From Pseudo-nitzschia pungens (taxonomy: Eukaryota; Bacillariophyta; Bacillariophyceae; Bacillariales; Bacillariaceae): a stretch of 64,000 nt of DNA. Positions 55,681 to 64,000 of this stretch are shown in pieces. The first letter of the stretch is position 1. Each line of letters opens with the position of its first letter. The translations under genes were made by a program, and so were the position numbers. The notes beneath the pieces are model-generated. The model made no database searches and was not told where the DNA came from. It saw only the letters and a list, made by a program, of their open reading frames with translations. The stretch spans positions 3,658,001 to 3,722,000 of the forward strand of contig CM074766.1 in NCBI GenBank assembly GCA_037355855.1, in the 5' to 3' direction.

Positions 55681-58600
55681 TTAACCCTGAGGTCCAGTAA
55701 GCCAGGCTCTGAGAAGAGCAGCCTCTTGTTGGTATGGCTGCACTGGTGGGACAGGCGCTGCATACTGCTTCCTGGCAAGGTGGATGGTTGCAAGCCACTG
55801 CCTCTTGGCAGTCAGGGTGTAACCTTGTAGGACGTGGAAAGGGGTTTGTAACAGGGAGTGTGACTGGGGAAGTGCACCAGCTGTACCAATTGCCAATTCT
55901 GAGGTGATGGAAGCATCAAGAGATTGGTGTTGTTCAGCATCCAGGGTACCCCCAGGACCATGGAGTCGTTCATTTCTGTAGGTCCAAAGATCCCAGGAGG
56001 TGAGAAAGAACTGATGGATGATAGCTGTAGCCCAACGTTTGGGAGAGCGCTTGCTTCCAATGTGGGAGTAGTAGTCAGCCTGAATTTGATACCAGCGAGG
56101 AGACCACCTACCCAGAAGCCAGTTGTGCCAGCCAATAGTCCTCTGTGCCCTGACAGCAGAAGCAATTGCAAGTGAGTAGGATGATGGATAAATTCTCTGG
56201 CCCTTCCGAACTCTGGTGAGGAGATCCACAATGGCAACAGCCAATGATGGATCAGTTTGTTCAACTTCAAGCCTCTTCTGCAGTGGTCCCGTGAAGGCAG
56301 ACACACTATGCTGTACTGCCCCAGGGTCCTTGCAGGAGAGCACATGAGAAACCTTCTCGTTGTCTGCATCACACAATGGGCACCTGGAGTGATCCTGATA
56401 CTGGTAGTGAAGTAGTTGGTTGCCAACACCAATGCATCCAGAAGCAAACTTGACAAACCACCTTTGCATGCCAGGAGGTAATCGCTTGAAGGCAGACAGA
56501 TGGGCACACCAATGGATGGAACTCAAAACAGGTTGTGGAATGGGAATATCATGGTGGGTCTGCCAATATTGAAGAAGAGGAGGACCAGAAATGGCAACAT
56601 GCAAAGCATTTTGATCAAACCTTGAGCACTTGCTTCCATTGAGAGAAAAAGCCCAGGGCTCAAACACAAGTCGGGGATAGTGATGGGCAGAGGCGTTATG
56701 GGCAGAGAGAAATGCCTTTGCCATGCTGTCAACCTGATGATTGCGAAGGGCCCACCAATCAAGAAAGATTCCAGCTTGATGGCCCTGAACCCACTGAAAG
56801 TGCACAGAGATTGGCAGGGCAGAAATCATGTTTCTGATGACATAAACATAATCAAAAGACTTCTGGGAAATAACCAATGGCCATGATCCCTCAGCCTGTT
56901 TGAGAGCTGTGTCACCATCCAGAGCAATAGTGATAGAGCCAGAAGCAATATCAAAAAGACTCACCAGAGCAGTGCAGCAGGTGAGAACCCCAATGATACC
57001 TGCCAGTTCACTCCTGTAGGAAGATTGATCCTCAGGGGATCCACTGACAAAATTACAGCCAGTGAGGAACAATGAAGCAGTCTTGGTGGAGGTATTGGGT
57101 GACAAAATGAAAGCAGAAGTTCCTCTGAGAAGGTCCGGATCAAATGAACCATCACATACAGCACTGGCAGTACCACTCTGGATAGCATCAACAAGGTGCT
57201 GACAGCCAGCCTGTGGTAGGGAATATTTGTGGAGAAGTACTCTTGGAGACGCACAGAGTGCATCAAAGGCATCTGCAGGGGAGTCTGGAAGAGAATCAAA
57301 TGGATTGTACTCCATAGGATCCATGTCAGGAGGTTCGGAAACAAAGGCTGAGGACCCAACAACGCGGACAACTTGTCCACAAATAACTGGGCAGACAAGC
57401 ACATCAGCACAGGCTGGTTTGTCAGAAATGAGTTCAGAAGTGACCCTGTATCTGCCCCTGCCCTGGGAGGTGCTCACAATCCAGCCAGTAGAAGTTTTGA
57501 AGAATATTCTGTTGGTGGATGGAGACAAAAACCAAGGCCAGAGAGAAGCTGTCTGGGGAGAGAGCCAATGCCCAAGATGAAAAGAAGGAGCCAGTGCCCT
57601 GGCTGCAGGGGGTGGACAGGGGGGAAGAAAACAGGTCTGAAGTGCCTTAGTCCATAAGCGCTTTGCTGCTGGAGGCCAAGATGGAGGACATCTCGGCCAG
57701 TCAAGATGATCCCTCAAGTGATTGGAGGATGTCAGCTGGAAAGCCATGGGAGAGAGTCTTTTTCCATCTGGAGTACAAATGTCAGCAAGGGAAATAGCCT
57801 TGAGGGACATGCGCATGTGATTCAAGAGGGACAAGTCAGCACCTCTGAAGCCAGAGTGGACAAAGGCTTGCATGAGATAACAGTCATTGGAACGTAACAG
57901 AGGAAGATCTGGGAAGTCTTCAAACAAGCTCACAGGGTGAACAGAGAAAAACTTCCACACATGTTTGTACCAGCAAGGAGTGACGTATGAAGCAAAGGGA
58001 TGATATGGTGTGACACCAAGATGGAGAGGAATGCCAAGTTCGAGCCGTAGAGACTCAGCAGTTAGCCTGAGAATCCTACCAGTTTGTGAGGACCTGACAG
58101 ATTCCTGAAAGAGGGTGGCAATATGACTGAACTCTTGGAGGAGGTATGGATGGATGAATCCAAAGCCTTGATAGAGGGAAGGACCATAGAACACATGTCT
58201 GGGAAATGTCCGTGACATCCCTGCTTTATTCAGCACAGGAACAAGAGCTGGGTGAATTATCTTCGTCCAGGTGGCCTCATCAAGTTGCGTGACAGGCATG
58301 GGGTATTCAACAGACTTCATGAAAGAATACTTGAATGTGTAGAGTGATGCGCGCTTCTCACACTTGGAAGCCTTGAGTTGAGATCCAAAAGACTGAGACT
58401 GGGACTTCATATGAGCAATCTGTGCTTCCTCATTGCCATCCATGGAGATAAAAACCCCAAGAGTCTTGTCAGCATGGTCAACTTCAAAACGATCCAGGGT
58501 AGCCCGATTGCCATTCTTGTCAGAAACTGAGAAGTCACCAGGCATGTCAGCAATGGAGCGATAATCCCAACCGGATCCATTCCATTTGAAATCAATCAAA

Positions 58601-61593
58601 TAACAGAAGGATTTGGCAGGTTCAATAGCACCACCAGTGGCAATAATCCCTCCAGCCCATCGGTCAAGAGCTGCCTGAAAATCAACAGCCAATTCCTCAC
58701 CAGATGTTGAGGAATCAGAGCCAGCACAAAACAAATCTGTGTCATCCACAAAGGCAAAACCCACCAGAGAAACCAGTTGCAGTGACAAAGAAGTGATAAG
58801 ATGGACACCATGCCCAGCCTGTTGCATCATTCGGAAGACAATTGTTGACACCAAGGCCCAAAGAGTTGGACCAATACCATTGCCTTGGCCACAACCACTG
58901 AGAGGAACAGGTTCATCACCATACACAGGACCGGACCGACCAAAACCAGTTTTGATGTGGTGCTTGGCAAGTTGCAAAGTAGACAAAAGAACCTCACACA
59001 CATGTGCAGGAACCCCAAAGCTCTGGAGAGTGAGACCTGCAATGGGATGAGAGATCCTATCATAGCAGCCCTTGGCATCATTCATAGCAACAGCACCAGA
59101 TCTGCGCTTCTGCCTCAACACATCACAGATGAGCTTCTTGTTCAGGCAGGTGTTGATGGCCTTGTGGTGTTTCCTGCTTCCATGTTGATCAACAGCCACA
59201 GCATTGGCACGTTCAGCATGGGCAAGAATGCGTCTGCCAATCATCTTGTTGTTGATTTGGAACTCAGGAGACATTAGCTGAATAAGCCTCATCTTATCCA
59301 CCCTATATTCCCCAGGTTTCTTGAAGATCTCAACATCAGTGATGACCTGCCAAGCAGAAGGAGAAAAGCCAACAATCAATGGGACAGATCTCAGGAGAGT
59401 GTCAAACTTGTTCAGCTGGGGATCCAGGGCAAATGCCTTGTGGTGGGCAAAACTCAAACAAGAAGGTTCACTTGCTGTGCGTTCCCTCTGACGTTTCCAG
59501 GCAGCAGCATTGTCAGCTGGACACACTGAATAGTCAAAGGGGGGCAAACTCAGAATAGAGTCAGGGACTTTGAGACAGGCAAGAAATTCAGAAAGGTATT
59601 TGTCAGTGGCAGGAGGAGGAATGTATGTGCCATCAAGGACTTGGGGAGCAGCATGGGCAGTGCCTAGGTAGCCAAAATCTTGAATGAAGGAGGGAGTCAT
59701 GGAAGGAGTGCCAAGACACTGCTGTTGACGCCGGACATTGGATTCAGCCATAGCTGGAACCATAGTAGACTGAGATTCCAAGACCTGTTCAAAACCATCA
59801 TGGCCAACTGCAATAGCGCGCAAGACTGCTGACTTGTTGACACGTCCCCGAATAGACCGAGCAGCGAGACCAAGCTCCCGTTGAAGACGTTCCCTGCGCA
59901 TCCTGGCACGAATCTGAGAAGCATGCTGGTTGTGAGGCTTGCCTTCAGCAAGAAGTGCATCCACCAGGCCTTGATTGAAGGAGTCTCTCCATGAGGGGGC
60001 CAATTTCTTCACTGCCCGGTATTGCTTGTAAGCTTGTTTCAGATGGAGGAGAGCACTGGAAAGGTCACTGTGTTCTCCTTTGTAGAGAGAAAGCTTGCAG
60101 GCCAACCTTTTCAAAACAGTATGACTGGTGGACACACCCTGTCTCAACTTAACAACACGCCGCCAAAAGTCAATGGTATCACGATAGACTTGCAGCTTAG
60201 GTGACCATGGAACCAAACCAGCTCTAGTGTGGCAGAGGTTTTGTTCAACAGAGAGCCTGAGAGAGGTAGAGGTTTCATTGAGTACTTCATATGTGGTGAT
60301 GAGATCAGTGCGCACAGAAATATCCCCAGACTGAAACTGAGCCAGTAGGTGCTCCAGCTTAGCTTGGAGAGAAAACACTCCAGCCTTAAGAAAGCAGTGC
60401 CTCACTCGCTTGAAATACCGTTGTCGCAGATGAGGGTGGGAGGACTGGAGTTTGGAATGAGAGAATCTCACAGGAGGTGGCAAATATTTGCCCATGATGC
60501 TGCCATTACAAACCTCAATCCAGAGCATGCGATGGTCAGATTCCATACCATGGGCACCTCCAAAGGGACAATACCCAGCCCTGAGAACATCAACATTCTC
60601 AGAGACCCAAATGGCATCAATTGGTGTTCTGGTAGTGTTTCGGTTGTGAGTGGCAGGAGGAGAAGACGTACTATGAAGGGTAAGAATGGCATCTCTGAAA
60701 CCAAGAGCCGTGAGCTCAAAAGACAAGCCATCAGTCCTGACATCAGCATTTTGATCAATCCCAACAATGACCTGGTCACCTGCATCAAGGCAGACCTGAA
60801 GGGCAGCAGTCAAATCCCTGTGAAAAAGAATGCATGGATTGGGACTGAAAAGATTTTCAGCTGCTTGAAAGTAGCGGCACTGTTGATTCCAGACTGAACC
60901 AAGATCCCTATCATTTTCAACTGGGCAGTAAGCAGAAAACATGGTGACATTGTAGCCATCCCTGCCTTGAAACTTGACAAAGGACCATCTTCCAAGACCA
61001 GAAGGATCAGCCCCATGGGCAATCTTGTGGGAACTGAACAGTTGATCAATGGAAAACCCTGTGCCACCAGGCTGAAGCCATGAGCAGTCAGAAGCTTCAT
61101 GCTTGTTGTTGGCAAGATAGGAAAAACTTGAGGGACAGACATTCTTCATGCGCCGATTGAAAAGATCACAGGGCAGGAGTTTGGATTCATTCAAACAATG
61201 TTCAGCAAAAAGAGCCACACTGGCATTGCTCTTGACAAATTGACGGGCGTTGTGCTTGGACATGGACATAAAGGCAGCTCTACGCTGGGGTCCAATGTTT
61301 TGGAAGGTGATGATGGTGGAATTAGATGATGGAGCTTGAGGAAAGGAATGACCAAAACTGTCGGAATCCTTAGCAGCAAGAGAGTCTCCATGAAGAGTTA
61401 ATTGGACAAAATGAGAGACAGGGGAAGAGGCGGAGGGGGGAAAGGGAGAAACAGGAGAAGCATTGATGGGATTTGGATTGGAAGGCATCCCATCAAACCT
61501 CGTACCAGAAGATCTAACCATGATCAGAAGGAAACCGAGTCTTTCGCACGGAAGAGAGAGTTGCCGGAGCTGATTTGGTGGAGACATTGGCAT
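55681..61593 (-). CDS. LINE ORF2: endonuclease-reverse transcriptase-RNase H protein (1970 aa)
   Basis: One uninterrupted frame. Approximate residues: APE-like endonuclease 90-360 (TFQNIG at 94, LNES, GGTG, GIDQNAD, SDHRMLW at about 355); RT about 740-1010 with NDAKGCYDRI, GCGQGNGIGP near 900 and FVDD near 948; RNase H about 1475-1640 (VCDGSFD, SSYRSELAG, ALDGDTA, WVQGHQAG). A C-terminal CPLCDADNEKVSHVLSC zinc-knuckle-like motif lies near 1750. It nicks the target and copies the element RNA in place. The start overlaps ORF1 by 80 bp in another frame, implying reinitiation or frameshifting. It is longer than most LINE ORF2 proteins. Confidence 0.93.
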   Translation of the reverse strand: MPMSPPNQLRQLSLPCERLGFLLIMVRSSGTRFDGMPSNPNPINASPVSPFPPSASSPVSHFVQLTLHGDSLAAKDSDSFGHSFPQAPSSNSTIITFQNIGPQRRAAFMSMSKHNARQFVKSNASVALFAEHCLNESKLLPCDLFNRRMKNVCPSSFSYLANNKHEASDCSWLQPGGTGFSIDQLFSSHKIAHGADPSGLGRWSFVKFQGRDGYNVTMFSAYCPVENDRDLGSVWNQQCRYFQAAENLFSPNPCILFHRDLTAALQVCLDAGDQVIVGIDQNADVRTDGLSFELTALGFRDAILTLHSTSSPPATHNRNTTRTPIDAIWVSENVDVLRAGYCPFGGAHGMESDHRMLWIEVCNGSIMGKYLPPPVRFSHSKLQSSHPHLRQRYFKRVRHCFLKAGVFSLQAKLEHLLAQFQSGDISVRTDLITTYEVLNETSTSLRLSVEQNLCHTRAGLVPWSPKLQVYRDTIDFWRRVVKLRQGVSTSHTVLKRLACKLSLYKGEHSDLSSALLHLKQAYKQYRAVKKLAPSWRDSFNQGLVDALLAEGKPHNQHASQIRARMRRERLQRELGLAARSIRGRVNKSAVLRAIAVGHDGFEQVLESQSTMVPAMAESNVRRQQQCLGTPSMTPSFIQDFGYLGTAHAAPQVLDGTYIPPPATDKYLSEFLACLKVPDSILSLPPFDYSVCPADNAAAWKRQRERTASEPSCLSFAHHKAFALDPQLNKFDTLLRSVPLIVGFSPSAWQVITDVEIFKKPGEYRVDKMRLIQLMSPEFQINNKMIGRRILAHAERANAVAVDQHGSRKHHKAINTCLNKKLICDVLRQKRRSGAVAMNDAKGCYDRISHPIAGLTLQSFGVPAHVCEVLLSTLQLAKHHIKTGFGRSGPVYGDEPVPLSGCGQGNGIGPTLWALVSTIVFRMMQQAGHGVHLITSLSLQLVSLVGFAFVDDTDLFCAGSDSSTSGEELAVDFQAALDRWAGGIIATGGAIEPAKSFCYLIDFKWNGSGWDYRSIADMPGDFSVSDKNGNRATLDRFEVDHADKTLGVFISMDGNEEAQIAHMKSQSQSFGSQLKASKCEKRASLYTFKYSFMKSVEYPMPVTQLDEATWTKIIHPALVPVLNKAGMSRTFPRHVFYGPSLYQGFGFIHPYLLQEFSHIATLFQESVRSSQTGRILRLTAESLRLELGIPLHLGVTPYHPFASYVTPCWYKHVWKFFSVHPVSLFEDFPDLPLLRSNDCYLMQAFVHSGFRGADLSLLNHMRMSLKAISLADICTPDGKRLSPMAFQLTSSNHLRDHLDWPRCPPSWPPAAKRLWTKALQTCFLPPCPPPAARALAPSFHLGHWLSPQTASLWPWFLSPSTNRIFFKTSTGWIVSTSQGRGRYRVTSELISDKPACADVLVCPVICGQVVRVVGSSAFVSEPPDMDPMEYNPFDSLPDSPADAFDALCASPRVLLHKYSLPQAGCQHLVDAIQSGTASAVCDGSFDPDLLRGTSAFILSPNTSTKTASLFLTGCNFVSGSPEDQSSYRSELAGIIGVLTCCTALVSLFDIASGSITIALDGDTALKQAEGSWPLVISQKSFDYVYVIRNMISALPISVHFQWVQGHQAGIFLDWWALRNHQVDSMAKAFLSAHNASAHHYPRLVFEPWAFSLNGSKCSRFDQNALHVAISGPPLLQYWQTHHDIPIPQPVLSSIHWCAHLSAFKRLPPGMQRWFVKFASGCIGVGNQLLHYQYQDHSRCPLCDADNEKVSHVLSCKDPGAVQHSVSAFTGPLQKRLEVEQTDPSLAVAIVDLLTRVRKGQRIYPSSYSLAIASAVRAQRTIGWHNWLLGRWSPRWYQIQADYYSHIGSKRSPKRWATAIIHQFFLTSWDLWTYRNERLHGPGGTLDAEQHQSLDASITSELAIGTAGALPQSHSLLQTPFHVLQGYTLTAKRQWLATIHLARKQYAAPVPPVQPYQQEAALLRAWLTGPQG

Positions 61594-64000
61594 GGCTCAA
61601 GTCACTGACACTAGCATCATGACTGGAAGAGAATGCAATGGCAGCAACTCCAAGCCTCAATGCAGAGGCTGCATCTTCCCCACCACCGGCAGCAGGAACT
61701 GCAGTTGAGGACTCAGGAGAGACCACAGTGAGGTCACCAGCCATGGCATTATGGGGAGGGTCAGGAACTTCAGGGGGAACTTCAGGAGAGATACCAGGGG
61801 AGGCATCAGCCTTGGCCACATGGGTAGGATCACCGCCAGGAGGAACAGCACCTGCAGGCGCTGAGGCCTGGACAGCAGTAAGATTGGAAGTGCCAGTCGC
61901 TAAAGTATCCATGGATTGAGAATCATCAAAGCCTCCACCACCACTGTCAGCACGGGCTTGGAGGTTAAAGTGCAAATCCAGATCAAAAGTGAGGTCTGGG
62001 GCAAGGTCAACTGACAAGTCATCATCAACAAGTTCCCAATCCCGTGCATCCCCATCACCAAAAAAGGGAAGAGAGTTATCCTGCATTGGATCTGCAGCAG
62101 GTGCAGTTTCCACAACACAATTGACTGCATCATCCCAATGGTAAGCTTCCATTTCAGTCAAGCACTCAGAAGAGAACCATTGTCTAACACAAGAACCATA
62201 CTGAGCTTCCAGAAAAATAGGCAGGAAAGACAACATGGCCATTGCTTCAGCCTTGGTAGTGATGTTGTACAAAGCAAGGATCTCGCCTCGGTATGAACTG
62301 GTATCGACAGAAAGAAAAAGAGGCCATGACCAATTGTCACGGGTTCTGATACCCAGAAGCACACTGCGCAGTGTCTTCAAACCCAGCCCTTGGCCCAAGT
62401 CAACTGGAAGATCAAGATCAACTACCCCCAGAACAGGAGCAGTTTCATGGCTCTCAATAAATTTGGCTTGGCGGTGCTTAGCCTGGCGGACAGTCTTGAG
62501 CTTGGAGGGGGGAAGAGGTCTGTCAGAAGGATTGGTAGCTGTCTCAATAAACTTGTAGAATTTACCATCAGGTAAAGAGGCAATGTCTGAAGGTTTGCAA
62601 CGGTTGAACTGGGCTTTGAGGAGCTTAACAGTTTGGGCGCGCTTTGTTGCATCACATAAAACATGAGCAGCCAGAACCGGATTGGGATCAGGAGTTCTGG
62701 AGTTGTCAAGGCTGATATTCTTCCTGATAACAGCAATAGGACATGCCTGAAACCTGGGATGAGTCTGAAGCAATTCGTTGTAGTGGTCAAGATCAAAACT
62801 CTGCATGTAAGATCCAAGGAGAAAGCCACAGGTGACAATAACTGGGGCCTGTATGTGGTCATATTTCAGGTCCATGTCACGGTCTCTGAGCCTCTGGAGC
62901 AATTGTGCTGAAAAGAGTTTCTCCAGGGAAGCACTGTGGCCCACAAAGAAGCGTAGATGAGGAGCAGTTCTACTGCGAAGCCAGAGCTGAGCAACATACA
63001 ATTCCAAGGTCTTCCTGTCAGGAAGTGTCGTCCAGAACTTGGTAACAGGCTTGGCCTTGGGGTGGAGCCTGGCTCTGGAGGGAAAAACATACAACACCAG
63101 GCGCTTGTCAACAGTCCATAGAAGATCCAAAGCTTCCTTGAGAGACTTGAGCAGCTCATCATACAGTTCCCCAGGGCGTTGTGACATCAGCCTTGGAAGG
63201 GACAGAGTGACATAAGAACTATGAGAACACTTGGTGCCAGCAGTGACATCCACTGGAGCTCTAGAATCACTGGAGCAAACCCCTCGGCGTTGGAGGAAAT
63301 GCCCAGCAGAAGAGGACAAGACAGTAGCATCACCACCACCAGGAAGAAAGGACACTGATTTGGAAGTGGAAGCATCATCAACTGCAGTTGGCGCAGGTGT
63401 AGGAGGTCGCTTCTTGAAATGCCAGTGGGAGCCAAGCACCTGGTTAGCTGCCAACCAAACTTTTCCTTCAGTGCTGGGCAAAAGGTTCCCTTCACAGTAC
63501 ATGGTGTCAAAACACTCAGGTGACATCTTGGCCAAACCAATAAGACATCTCCTCAGAGCATGGCCGGAAGGTTGCTTGGTCCAGTCTGCAGAGGCTTGAA
63601 AGCAGAGAGTAGCAAGGGAAACCAGGGACTCCACAGAAGCAGTTCTCCAATCAGGGTTGTCAGGAAAAGCTTGAGCATATGCTGGAGGGATGGCAGACTG
63701 ACAGACATCATGGATGGATTTCTTATCATTCCCATCTTTCTTGCTGAAGAAGTGAGTGGGACTAGGACACCCAGTCCATAGCCGGGATCCTGCTGGAGTT
63801 TTACGAAGAGTTTGGATAGGGGTGGGAATGGAAGCACGACCAGTAAAAGGCCCCTTACCGTAGAAACACCAGAGGAAGGAAGCTGAGTGAGCTTTGTTGG
63901 CAGCAGCCAGGGCTTTCTGGCGCAGGGCATGTCGCTCTGCAGACGGTGTGTCAGAAAGAAATGCAAGAGTAGCTTGTTTCAGACTAGACTTGGAAGGAGA
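61514..64000 (-). CDS. LINE ORF1, N terminus beyond window
   Basis: The frame is open from the window edge to TGA 61514-61516, at least 828 codons. There is no need to start at the GTG near 63634. I recognise no RRM or CCHC motif. The middle has a helical region (GELYDELLKSLKEALDLLW), and the C-terminal third is acidic, then rich in Ala, Pro, Ser and Gly. By position it should be the RNA-binding ORF1 protein that escorts the LINE RNA, but this is inferred from context alone. It overlaps the ORF2 start by 80 bp. Confidence 0.75.
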   Translation of the reverse strand, partial: SPSKSSLKQATLAFLSDTPSAERHALRQKALAAANKAHSASFLWCFYGKGPFTGRASIPTPIQTLRKTPAGSRLWTGCPSPTHFFSKKDGNDKKSIHDVCQSAIPPAYAQAFPDNPDWRTASVESLVSLATLCFQASADWTKQPSGHALRRCLIGLAKMSPECFDTMYCEGNLLPSTEGKVWLAANQVLGSHWHFKKRPPTPAPTAVDDASTSKSVSFLPGGGDATVLSSSAGHFLQRRGVCSSDSRAPVDVTAGTKCSHSSYVTLSLPRLMSQRPGELYDELLKSLKEALDLLWTVDKRLVLYVFPSRARLHPKAKPVTKFWTTLPDRKTLELYVAQLWLRSRTAPHLRFFVGHSASLEKLFSAQLLQRLRDRDMDLKYDHIQAPVIVTCGFLLGSYMQSFDLDHYNELLQTHPRFQACPIAVIRKNISLDNSRTPDPNPVLAAHVLCDATKRAQTVKLLKAQFNRCKPSDIASLPDGKFYKFIETATNPSDRPLPPSKLKTVRQAKHRQAKFIESHETAPVLGVVDLDLPVDLGQGLGLKTLRSVLLGIRTRDNWSWPLFLSVDTSSYRGEILALYNITTKAEAMAMLSFLPIFLEAQYGSCVRQWFSSECLTEMEAYHWDDAVNCVVETAPAADPMQDNSLPFFGDGDARDWELVDDDLSVDLAPDLTFDLDLHFNLQARADSGGGGFDDSQSMDTLATGTSNLTAVQASAPAGAVPPGGDPTHVAKADASPGISPEVPPEVPDPPHNAMAGDLTVVSPESSTAVPAAGGGEDAASALRLGVAAIAFSSSHDASVSDLSHANVSTKSAPATLSSVRKTRFPSDHG

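Larger units (their letters stand above)
55341..64000 (-). mobile_element. non-LTR retrotransposon (LINE), 5' end beyond the window
   Basis: Minus-strand element with ORF1, an overlapping ORF2, a short 3' UTR, two hairpins and a (TTA)n/(ATT)n tail at 55341-55353. The order EN-RT-RNase H in ORF2 and the simple-repeat tail instead of poly(A) are typical of I-like LINE groups. Both frames are undamaged as far as visible, so it may be recent or active. Confidence 0.9.

Overview
The window looks like nuclear DNA of a diatom, probably a pennate one. It holds Ty1/copia elements resembling the diatom CoDi lineage, a secreted DUF285/BspA-type repeat protein gene with about 100-bp GT-AG introns, a Helitron and a long LINE. 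I saw no rRNA, tRNA or CRISPR array. Only one cellular gene is convincing (14862-17388, minus-free, on the plus strand). Nearly everything else is mobile or tandemly repeated DNA, much of it nested.

Left part (1-13.6 kb): the gag-protease end of a minus-strand retroelement runs off the left edge. Next comes a 41-bp minisatellite that switches orientation near 2.9 kb. A complete copia-like element, A (3038-12588), sits inside that array. The cellular gene and a 55-bp satellite follow.

Centre (18.5-54.5 kb): this stretch is essentially one minus-strand Helitron gene (54538 down to about 18530) split by five insertions. These are a LINE-tailed non-autonomous element (51171-53205), a solo LTR (50400-50736), a 986-bp TIR element (48081-49066), LTR element C (37217-47575) and LTR element B (18571-36310). 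Removing each insertion together with one target-site copy rejoins the Helitron reading frame exactly. Element B is itself interrupted inside its RNase H region by a 7.7-kb segment (20382-28079). That segment has 18-bp terminal inverted repeats and a TA duplication, and consists almost wholly of satellites and LTR scraps.

Right part (55.3-64 kb): a minus-strand LINE has a 1970-codon ORF2 (endonuclease, reverse transcriptase, RNase H) and an overlapping ORF1 that runs off the right edge. Its 3' tail matches the tail of the 2-kb element inserted in the Helitron, so it or a relative probably mobilised that element.

Shared themes: elements A, B and C keep gag and pol in one frame separated by a conserved UGA. 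Their extra stops are all UGA, mostly explained by CGA to TGA changes. A 3'-UTR block of about 215 bp is far better conserved between A and C than their pol genes are.
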